Source: Micrococcales bacterium 31B
GTDB lineage: Bacteria > Actinomycetota > Actinomycetes > Actinomycetales > Dermabacteraceae
Direction: 5' to 3'
DNA: 38,551 nucleotides
Assembly: GCA_022803075.1 (NCBI GenBank)
Contig: JAFFTF010000016.1
Span: 1 to 38,551 of the forward strand
Part shown: positions 32,764-38,551 of the stretch, piece after piece
Numbering within the stretch: position 1 is the stretch's first letter
Layout of the letters: every line of letters starts with the position of its first letter
The notes under the pieces: model-generated
What the model saw: the letters and a program-made list of their open reading frames with translations, nothing else
Databases searched by the model: none
Told to the model about the DNA's origin: nothing
Translations under genes and position numbers: made by a program

Positions 32764-34977
32764 GTGAATTTTGACTCCAGCACCAACCCGCGCGGTCCCG
32801 GCGCCACCCCGGAGACCGCGGATCGCGCACCCGCAGACCCCGGCGCGGCGCAGCCCGCGAATGCGGCGCAGCCCGGCGCGGCGCAGCCCGTCATTGCGGC
32901 ATCGGCCCGAGAGCGACTACTCGCCCGCGTCAATGCGCGCGCCGCGGGGGGAGCCCCCACCGTAGATCTGGGTGAATCCGACACCCCCGCGCCCGGGAGG
33001 CACGAGCCCAGCCCGGCCCCCGGAGCGTCCGCACCCAACCGCGCCCCCGGAGCGTCCGCACCCAACGACGCCGAACGCCTCGCCAAGCACGTGCGTCCGC
33101 GCGCCCGCGAGGCGACGCTGCCCGCGCACAGCCCGCAGCACCCCTCGGCCGCCGCCGCGAGCCACCTGCCCCCCGCGTTCCCCGCGCGCGCGCCCTGGGG
33201 CACCTCGGGCAAGCTGCGTGCGTGGCAGCAGGAGGCCCTCGACCTATACCTCGGCCGCGCTCCGCGCGACTTTCTCGCGGTCGCCACCCCCGGCGCCGGC
33301 AAGACCACCTTCGCGCTGCGCATCGCGACCGAGCTGCTGAGCGCGGGCACCGTCAACCAGGTCACCGTCGTGGCCCCCACCGAGCACCTGAAAACCCAGT
33401 GGGCCGACTCGGCCGCGCGCGTGGGCATCTCGCTCGACCCCAACTTCAAGAACTCCCAGGGCGCCACCAACCGCGGCTACGACGGAGTGGCCCTCACGTA
33501 CGCGCAGATCGGCATGAACCCCAACGTGCACCGCGCCCGCACCGAGAACTCGCGCACGCTCGTGATTCTCGACGAGGTACACCACGCGGGCGACGCGCTC
33601 TCGTGGGGCGACGGCGTGCGCGACGCGTTCGACGGCGCGACGAGGCGGCTCGCCCTCACGGGCACCCCGTTTCGTTCCGACACCGCGCCCATACCGTTCA
33701 TCGAGTACGAGGAGGACGACGAGGGCCTGCGCCGCTCACGCGCCGACTACACTTACGGCTACGCAGAGGCGCTGCGCGACCACGTCGTGCGACCCGTCAT
33801 CTTCTTGTCGTACACGGGCGAGATGCGCTGGCGCACCAAGACCGGCGACGAGCTCTCGGCTCGCCTCGGCGACGCGGTCACGAAGGACGTCACGGCCCAG
33901 GCCTGGCGCACCGCGCTCGACCCCGAGGGCCAGTGGATCCCGAGTGTGCTCGACGCCGCCAACAAGCGGCTCACCCAGCTGCGGCGCGGCATGCCGGACG
34001 CCGGTGGGCTCGTGATCGCGACCGACCAGAACAAGGCGCGGGCGTACGCCAAGATTCTGCGCGAGATCACGGGAGAGCGGGTTACCACGGTGCTCTCCGA
34101 CGACGACGGCGCCTCGGCTCGCATCGAAGAGTTTGCCGAGGGCGACTCGCGTTGGATGGTCGCGGTGCGCATGGTGTCGGAGGGCGTGGACGTGCCGCGC
34201 CTCGCGGTCGGGGTGTACGCCACCTCGACGAGCACGCCCCTGTTCTTCGCTCAGGCCGTGGGCCGATTCGTGCGCGCCCGCAAGCGCGGCGAGACCGCCT
34301 CGGTGTTCGTGCCGAGCGTTCCCATTCTCATGACTCTCGCCAACCAGCTCGAGCTGCAACGCGACCACGTGCTCGACCGCCCCGAGCGCGAGGGCGACGA
34401 CGAGTTCTTCAACCCCGAAGACGCCGAGCTCGCGGCCGCAAACCGCGAAGAAAAGGCGAGCGATGACCTCGCGTTGTTTAAGTTTGAATCGCTCGATTCG
34501 CAGGCCACGTTCGACCGCGTGCTGTTCGACGGCGGCGAGTTCGGGGTCGAGGCCGAGGTGGGCAGCGACGAAGAACTCGAGTTTCTGGGGATTCCCGGGC
34601 TGCTCGAACCCGATCAGGTGAGCACCCTGCTGCGGCAGCGCCAGGCGGCGCAGCTCGCGAAGCAGAAGAAGCTCGAGAAGAAAGCCCGCGGCGTCTCCGC
34701 TCCCGAGCAGCCGTCCACAGCCATGGGGGCGGCGTTCGGCGCGGCCGTCGCGTCGGGGTCTGGCGGGCTCGTCGATCACCGCCGCATCGCCGAACTGCGC
34801 AAAGAACTGAACGCCACCGTGGCGGGGTATGCCAAGGTGACGGGGCAGCCGCACGCCCAGGTGCATAGCAAGCTGCGTCGCGATTGCGGGGGCCCCGCCG
34901 TGCCGCAGGCGGGTGCCGAAGACCTCGAAAAGCGCATCCGCACGGTGCGGCGCTGGTTCGTGGAGGCGCGCGCATAG
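32764..34977 (+). CDS. Superfamily 2 DEAD/DEAH-box helicase
   Basis: 737 aa if translation starts at GTG 32764; ATGs at 32677 and 32689 are in frame but lack ribosome sites. TACCCT at 32749-32754 lies just before the GTG, so the gene may be leaderless. Residues 1-150 are Ala/Pro-rich and low complexity. The helicase core has ATPGAGKTT (around 175), DEVH at 270-273, LTGTPFRSD, SEGVDVPRLAVGVYATS and FAQAVGRFVRAR. The second RecA domain and a coiled, Lys/Glu-rich C-terminal part (LAKQKKLEKKARG) follow. The protein is of a kind widespread in actinobacteria, with a presumed role in nucleic-acid remodelling; no specific function is known to me. Confidence 0.92.
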   Translation: MNFDSSTNPRGPGATPETADRAPADPGAAQPANAAQPGAAQPVIAASARERLLARVNARAAGGAPTVDLGESDTPAPGRHEPSPAPGASAPNRAPGASAPNDAERLAKHVRPRAREATLPAHSPQHPSAAAASHLPPAFPARAPWGTSGKLRAWQQEALDLYLGRAPRDFLAVATPGAGKTTFALRIATELLSAGTVNQVTVVAPTEHLKTQWADSAARVGISLDPNFKNSQGATNRGYDGVALTYAQIGMNPNVHRARTENSRTLVILDEVHHAGDALSWGDGVRDAFDGATRRLALTGTPFRSDTAPIPFIEYEEDDEGLRRSRADYTYGYAEALRDHVVRPVIFLSYTGEMRWRTKTGDELSARLGDAVTKDVTAQAWRTALDPEGQWIPSVLDAANKRLTQLRRGMPDAGGLVIATDQNKARAYAKILREITGERVTTVLSDDDGASARIEEFAEGDSRWMVAVRMVSEGVDVPRLAVGVYATSTSTPLFFAQAVGRFVRARKRGETASVFVPSVPILMTLANQLELQRDHVLDRPEREGDDEFFNPEDAELAAANREEKASDDLALFKFESLDSQATFDRVLFDGGEFGVEAEVGSDEELEFLGIPGLLEPDQVSTLLRQRQAAQLAKQKKLEKKARGVSAPEQPSTAMGAAFGAAVASGSGGLVDHRRIAELRKELNATVAGYAKVTGQPHAQVHSKLRRDCGGPAVPQAGAEDLEKRIRTVRRWFVEARA

Positions 34978-34998
34978 GAGGGCCGGGGCGTCCGAAAT

Positions 34999-35176
34999 CT
35001 ACCCATAACGGTTCGTGACGCGCAGGTAGAAGCCGTCGGGGTCGGCGAAGCGAAAGTCGGTAAGGCCCCACGGCTGTTCGGTGAGGTCGGCGATCAACTC
35101 GACGCCCGCGGCGGTGACGCGTTCGCGGGCGGCTCGCACATCGTCGACGTCGATCACGATTTCGACACCCCGGGGG
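34999..35176 (-). pseudogene. C-terminal fragment of a VOC (glyoxalase-fold) protein, cut by the IS
   Basis: On the minus strand the frame ending at TAG 34999-35001 reads EIVIDVDDVRAARERV, then QPWGLTDFRFADPDGFYLRV and TNRYG. This is the usual last ~55 residues of a VOC-superfamily protein, including the conserved PDG turn. The upstream two-thirds are missing because the sequence turns into the IS256-type inverted repeat at about 35177. No remnant of the lost part is seen on the other side of the element. Confidence 0.85.
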
Positions 35177-35211
35177 GGGTCTGTCCGATAAACGGTGTGT
35201 GGGGTCCGGCG
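35177..35211 (+). repeat. Left terminal inverted repeat of the IS256-type element
   Basis: Starts in a run of eight G, so the outermost base is uncertain by a few nt. It pairs with 36526-36561 over about 35 bp, with mismatches near positions 4, 10 and 13-14 and one single-base gap. Confidence 0.8.
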
Positions 35212-35218
35212 GTTTTCA

Positions 35219-36505
35219 TTAGTGGGTGGTTCTCTCGAACCGTCCGGCGAAGGTGATCGCGAACGCGTTCAGCGCGGGCTTCCACCTCATTACCCAGCGT
35301 GCCCTCCCGCCGCCAGTCGGGTCAAGCGACCTCGTCACCAGATACAAGCACTTCAACGCCGCTTGCTCGTTCGGGAAGTGCCCGCGCGCCCGGACGGCCC
35401 GCCGGTAGCGGGCGTTGATCGACTCGATCGCGTTGGTCGTGCAGATCACCCGGCGGATCTCGACGTCGTACTCCAAGAACGGTACGAACTCCGCCCAGGA
35501 GCTCCGCCAGAGCTGCACGATCGCTGGATACCGATCACCCCACTCGGCGGCGAACTCCTCGAACCGGTCCTTCGCCGCCTGCTCGGACGGGGCCGTATAG
35601 ACGGGCTTGAGTGACTTCACGATCGCGTCGCGGTGCTGCCGGCCTGCGTAACGGAAGCTGTTGCGGATCAAGTGCACGATGCACTGCTGGACGACCGCCT
35701 GCTCCCAGGTGGTGTTGATCGCCTCCGGAAGCCCCTTCAGACCATCGCAGACAGCGATGAGCACGTCCTCGACGCCCCGGTTCTTCAATTCGGTGAACAC
35801 CTGCAGCCAGAACCGTGCTCCCTCGCCGCCGTCACCAGCCCAGATCCCGAGGATCTCGCGTTCCCCGTTCACCGTGACGCCCATCACGACATAGAACGGA
35901 GTGTTCCGCACCTGCCCGTCCCGGACTTTCACCACGATCGCGTCGACGAAGATCACCGGATAAAGCGCGTCCAATGGTCGGGAAGACCACTCAGCGAGCT
36001 CGCCGGTGACTTTCTCCGTGATCCGGCTGATCGTGTCCCTGGACACCTGCGCCCCATAGACCTCATCGAAATGCGCCGCGATCTCACCAGTCGTCAGCCC
36101 CCGAGCCGTCAGCGACAGCACGATCTGATCGACCCCGTCCAACCGGCGTTTGCGCTTCGGAACGATGACGGGTTCGAACGAGCCGTCACGATCCCTGGGA
36201 ACCTCGATCTCGACCGGACCGATCTCCGTGAGCACGGTCTTGGCCCGAGTCCCGTTGCGCATGTTCTCGCTGATCGGGGTCCCGCCGCGTTCGTGACCAA
36301 GGTGCTCGGTCAGCTCGGCGTTCAACGCGGTCTCGAGGACATTCTTCGTGAGCTGGCTGAGCAGGCCACCTGGCCCGGTCAGGCTCACGCCTTGTTCCTT
36401 TGCCTGCGCGAGCAATCGCTCCGCGAGCTCTTTCTGATCGATGATCTCCCCGGTCACGGGATCAATCATCTCGTCGTCAACGACGACATCGGTCGTGTCA
36501 GCCAC
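35219..36505 (-). CDS. IS256-family (Mutator-type) transposase
   Basis: 428 aa, complete. N-terminal acidic lead, then the Mutator family core: LGHERGG, TVLTEIGPVEIEVPRDRDGSFEP, the DDE domain with the first Asp at 188 in VIFVDAIVVKVRDG, the second in VLIAVCDGLKGLPEAI, and the helical CxxH-type region CIVHLIRNSFRYA. The acidic third residue is in the EEFAAEWGDRYP region, and the C-terminal segment TTNAIESINARYRR is a family signature. It catalyses copy-type transposition of its element. The ribosome site AAAGGATA lies just upstream of ATG 36505. Confidence 0.95.
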   Translation of the reverse strand: MADTTDVVVDDEMIDPVTGEIIDQKELAERLLAQAKEQGVSLTGPGGLLSQLTKNVLETALNAELTEHLGHERGGTPISENMRNGTRAKTVLTEIGPVEIEVPRDRDGSFEPVIVPKRKRRLDGVDQIVLSLTARGLTTGEIAAHFDEVYGAQVSRDTISRITEKVTGELAEWSSRPLDALYPVIFVDAIVVKVRDGQVRNTPFYVVMGVTVNGEREILGIWAGDGGEGARFWLQVFTELKNRGVEDVLIAVCDGLKGLPEAINTTWEQAVVQQCIVHLIRNSFRYAGRQHRDAIVKSLKPVYTAPSEQAAKDRFEEFAAEWGDRYPAIVQLWRSSWAEFVPFLEYDVEIRRVICTTNAIESINARYRRAVRARGHFPNEQAALKCLYLVTRSLDPTGGGRARWVMRWKPALNAFAITFAGRFERTTH

Positions 36506-36525
36506 GGCGATATCCTTTCGGATCA

Positions 36526-36561
36526 GGCCGGACCCTCACACACCGTTATTCAGACAGTCCC
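36526..36561 (-). repeat. Right terminal inverted repeat of the IS256-type element
   Basis: Inverse partner of 35177-35211; the outer end is the ccc at 36559-36561. Confidence 0.8.
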
Positions 36562-37124
36562 GGTCATGGACCCTTTTCACGTGGTCCGCCTCGCGGGCGA
36601 TGCACTGGAGTGTTGTCGCCGCCGCATCCAGCAAGAAGTGTTCGGGCGGCACGGGAGGAAAGGTGATGCGCTGTATCAGGCTCGCCGCACCCTGCTCACA
36701 GGTGCACGATTGCTTAACGACCAGCAGAAAACCCGCGTGGAGGCGCTGTTTGCCGACAAGCGTTACGCCCAGGTTGAAGCAACGTGGAGTATCTATCAGG
36801 ACGTGATCACTGCGTACCGGGAGACGAAACGAGCACTGGGGAAGTTTTTCCTGCATCACACTATTGAGCGGCTCGCAACGGGTGTTCCGGCAGGTCTCGA
36901 CGAGATTAGCAAACTCGCCGGCACCCTCAAGCAGCGTGCCGCGGACATCCTGGGCTACTTCGACCGGCCCGGCACCAGCAACGGCACCACCTAGGCCGTC
37001 AACGGCGGGCTCGAACACCTCCGAGGCACAGCCCTCGGCTTTCGCAACCTAGCCAATTACATCGCACGAAGCCTACTTGAAACCGGAGGATTCAGACCCG
37101 CACTGCTCTCGTTCGTGGAGAGCC
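36562..37124 (+). pseudogene. ISL3-family transposase remnant (5' truncated, in-frame stop)
   Basis: From 36566 the frame reads MDPFHVVRLAGDAL, then RRTLLTGARLLNDQQKTRVEALFAD and RAADILGYFDRPGTSNGTT, all typical of corynebacterial/actinobacterial ISL3 transposases. TAG at 36992-36994 then interrupts it, and the same frame continues AVNGGLEHLRGTALGFRNLANYIARSLLE. In relatives this position is the Glu of NGPTEAINGR, so a GAG-to-TAG change has removed the catalytic acid. The first half of the transposase is absent, cut at the IS256 border. The segment ctcgttcgtggagagcc ending at 37124 looks like the ISL3 right inverted repeat (GGCTCT tip). Confidence 0.88.
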
Positions 37125-37160
37125 TAAAAAGCCTCAGGTTTCAGTGCGATGACACTAAAA

Positions 37161-37328
37161 TTATGCCCCGACCTTTGGCAACCTCATAATCCTTCGTGCG
37201 GTACTTCGAAATTTCGAACTGCACAGGCAAACCACTACCCCAACTACAATCGCCGCGATTGACAACGTAATAATGAAATTAATAACCATTATTAATGCGT
37301 CCAAGAACGTGGGTACAAGCGGATTCAT
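37161..37328 (-). CDS. Small membrane protein, unknown
   Basis: 55 aa, MNPLVPTFLDALIM then a long hydrophobic stretch (INFIITLSIAAIVVGVVVCL) and a basic tail (SSKFRSTARRIMRLPKVGA). One transmembrane helix with the positive end inside is predicted. ATG 37328 is chosen because a perfect GGAGG lies 7 nt upstream; an ATG at 37349 has none. It starts 24 nt after the stop of the secreted-protein gene and is surely on the same transcript. The DNA is much less GC-rich than the rest of the window. No family recognised. Confidence 0.72.
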   Translation of the reverse strand: MNPLVPTFLDALIMVINFIITLSIAAIVVGVVVCLCSSKFRSTARRIMRLPKVGA

Positions 37329-37352
37329 AAATGCACCTCCAAAGTACAATTT

Positions 37353-38042
37353 CTATTGCCAGCCGCAATATTCGATAGCCGATTTGCCTCCATTGACGCG
37401 CATTGCCAAATTTCCTTCGGATTGATTCCGAAACCAGTCGCCAACTCCACGTTCAACTCTGACGGTTCCGCTGAAGTATCCCTTGCCGCTTGACACGTAG
37501 TTGGTAAATCTGGGAAAAGAGACCACTGTCGCCCATTGCAAATTTTTCAGTACGGTGCCTGATTTGGCAAAGTGTCGGGTGACGATAGAGCCGTTTGTTT
37601 CATAGAAAGCAGTCAGGCGAACTTCGCTGACTGTAATACCTGCAAAGACATAATTTGCATCGCATGTTGCAGTCACATTGAACAGGGATTGAGTTGCCTG
37701 CGCTGAGGTCGTGCTTGCGCTTCCAGACTTCAAGGTCGTTGAAGTCGTCGGTCGTACGCTCACTGAAGCATGAGACTCGCTGGTGATTCCCGGAGTGTCG
37801 TGTGAAATGGGGCAGTTCAAAATGAGTGCGAGTTTTTGCTCCTGCGCCGGGCTCAAGGCGCGCAACCTTTGAAGATCGGCAATGGCGTCCACATCTCCTG
37901 CCGTTGCTTTCTGCTCAAGATTTGATCTAAAATGATCCAATGCAGATGGATACATTTCGCTTGCGAAAGCCGCGTTGACGGAACTCAAAAATCCTACCGC
38001 GGCTATCGCCGTTGCTGTTGCCATGCCTAAGATTTTCCTCAT
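37353..38042 (-). CDS. Secreted protein of unknown function in AT-richer islet
   Basis: 229 aa from ATG 38042: MRKILGMATATAIAAVG is a Sec signal peptide with cleavage after AFA at 27; an in-frame ATG at 38087 would put hydrophilic residues before it. The mature part has a helical N-terminal segment (SALDHFRSNLEQKATAGDVDAIADLQRL), a Ser/Thr linker (about 105-135), and a beta-rich C-terminal domain of about 95 residues with VTATCDANYVFAGITVSEVRL, GYFSGTVRVERGVGDWF and the ending AIEYCGWQ. One cysteine lies before the linker and two in the last domain. No family recognised. Codon use and base composition differ strongly from the neighbours, and insertion sequences flank it, so it is probably acquired. 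Confidence 0.75.
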   Translation of the reverse strand: MRKILGMATATAIAAVGFLSSVNAAFASEMYPSALDHFRSNLEQKATAGDVDAIADLQRLRALSPAQEQKLALILNCPISHDTPGITSESHASVSVRPTTSTTLKSGSASTTSAQATQSLFNVTATCDANYVFAGITVSEVRLTAFYETNGSIVTRHFAKSGTVLKNLQWATVVSFPRFTNYVSSGKGYFSGTVRVERGVGDWFRNQSEGNLAMRVNGGKSAIEYCGWQ

Positions 38043-38124
38043 GTTGCTATTTTTCAGTTGGTGGGGTGAATGTATGAAAAAAAACATAGCATGAGATCTC
38101 GAGGTCGTCTAGTGTCGCGTGTCG

Positions 38125-38551
38125 TTAGTTCTTAAATGGCTCTTCGGACATTGGGTGGGAGTGAGGCCGCCGCGGTGATGGTTGGCGGGTAGGGGTCGAG
38201 GTCCCCGATGACCTGAGTTGGACCTCTTTAGTGACCAGTGATTTTTTGATGTTTTTGGCGGTTTCGTCGAGGGTTGGGGTGGCGGTGATGTCGTGGCCGT
38301 TGATGGTGATGGTGACGTTGCGGAGGGGTTTGAGGGTGTTGATGATGCGTTTCAGGCTGAGGCCGGTGCGGTTTTGTAGGTAGCGGGCTACTGCGAGGGC
38401 TGCGAAGACGATGGTGAGGTGGGCTTCGATGGAGTCGCGTTTGCGGTGGAAGATTGGCCGCGCGCGGAGGTCTGTTGTGGACATGCGGAACGATTGCTCC
38501 ACGTGCCATAGCTCGTGGTAACTGCTGATGACTTCGGCGCCGGGCATTTTC
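38125..38551 (-). CDS. IS1634-like DDE transposase, C-terminal part (continues past window)
   Basis: The frame is open to the right edge of the window and ends at TAA/TAG-type stop at 38125. It reads SYHELWHVEQSFRMSTTDL, then RPIFHRKRDSIEAHLTIVFAALAVARYL, the family-specific C-terminal core holding the YxxxWxxExxFR catalytic Glu and the HxxI-type helix after it. A ~40-residue Ser/Pro/Arg-rich tail (STPTRQPSPRRPHSHPMSEE) is unusual and could come from read-through into flanking DNA. Whether the full element is intact cannot be seen. Confidence 0.85.
   Translation of the reverse strand, partial: KMPGAEVISSYHELWHVEQSFRMSTTDLRARPIFHRKRDSIEAHLTIVFAALAVARYLQNRTGLSLKRIINTLKPLRNVTITINGHDITATPTLDETAKNIKKSLVTKEVQLRSSGTSTPTRQPSPRRPHSHPMSEEPFKN

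Larger units (their letters stand above)
35177..36561 (-). mobile_element. IS256-family insertion sequence, about 1385 bp, apparently intact
   Basis: Imperfect terminal inverted repeats (left 35177-35211, right 36526-36561) share GGGnCTGTC at the tips and ACGGTGTGTG plus GGGTCCGGC inside. One transposase gene fills the element. The 8-9 bp next to each end do not match (gggg-type on the left, ggtcatgg on the right), so there is no target duplication. The left flank is a VOC gene and the right flank an ISL3 transposase, which points to deletion or recombination after insertion. Confidence 0.88.

Noticed and set aside
35633-36994. 453-aa plus-strand open frame crossing the IS256 element into the ISL3 remnant
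   Set aside because: Its first two-thirds are antisense to the IS256 transposase; only the part after 36562 is real, as an ISL3 fragment.
1-38551. tRNA, rRNA, riboswitch or replication origin
   Set aside because: I looked for tRNA-like cloverleaf ends, known riboswitch cores and DnaA-box clusters by eye and saw none; a covariance-model scan would be needed to exclude small RNAs.

Overview
The window is GC-rich DNA from a high-GC Gram-positive bacterium (Actinomycetota). The signs are heavy G/C third-position bias, a DUF3039 zinc-ribbon-like protein, an F420-type PPOX protein, a LAETG sortase-anchored wall protein, a HrpA-type helicase with a long C-terminal extension, a LacI-controlled sugar importer without its own ATPase, and start codons sitting just behind a TANNNT -10 box. 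The genus cannot be fixed from sequence alone.

Layout. (1) 1-1258: the 3' end of a collagen-like, His-rich wall protein, then a terminator. (2) 1510-2940: a sugar-porter MFS transporter on the minus strand. (3) 3334-9817: a five-gene operon with a membrane-anchored peptide-binding protein, two permeases, a fused double ATPase and a beta-lactamase-fold serine hydrolase; the last four genes overlap by 1-4 nt. (4) 9909-10935: a two-gene islet with different base use, encoding a Panacea (DUF4065) antitoxin-like protein and an unrecognised partner that is a candidate toxin. (5) 11018-16817: a sugar ABC importer, an intracellular GH32 fructosidase and a divergent LacI regulator; three copies of one ACACGTGT-centred operator link them. 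(6) 16850-22015: a lipoprotein, a C39-like peptidase, a DinB/PPOX pair, an M19 dipeptidase and a class I glutamine amidotransferase. (7) 22085-26014: HrpA helicase. (8) 26164-29027: a GH42 beta-galactosidase and a NagB pair. (9) 29080-31102: a DUF3039 protein and two tandem SDR oxidoreductases behind a CAAACGTTTG palindrome. (10) 31099-32478: a polysaccharide-deacetylase-like lipoprotein. (11) 32764-34977: an SF2 helicase. (12) 34999-38551: a mobile-element junction with a truncated VOC gene, an intact IS256-family element, an ISL3 transposase remnant, a visibly AT-richer islet encoding a secreted protein and a tiny membrane protein, and the C-terminal part of an IS1634-like transposase.

How it works together. 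The physiology shown is scavenging: peptide uptake and hydrolysis (peptide ABC importer, serine hydrolase, M19 dipeptidase, C39-like protein) and import and cleavage of fructosides, beta-galactosides and amino sugars (ABC importer with GH32; GH42 with NagB; MFS porter). None of the glycosidases carries a signal peptide, so oligosaccharides appear to be imported whole and cut inside the cell. The less ordinary parts are the Panacea pair, the block-repeat wall protein, the C-terminally anchored binding protein, and the secreted/membrane protein pair between insertion sequences.
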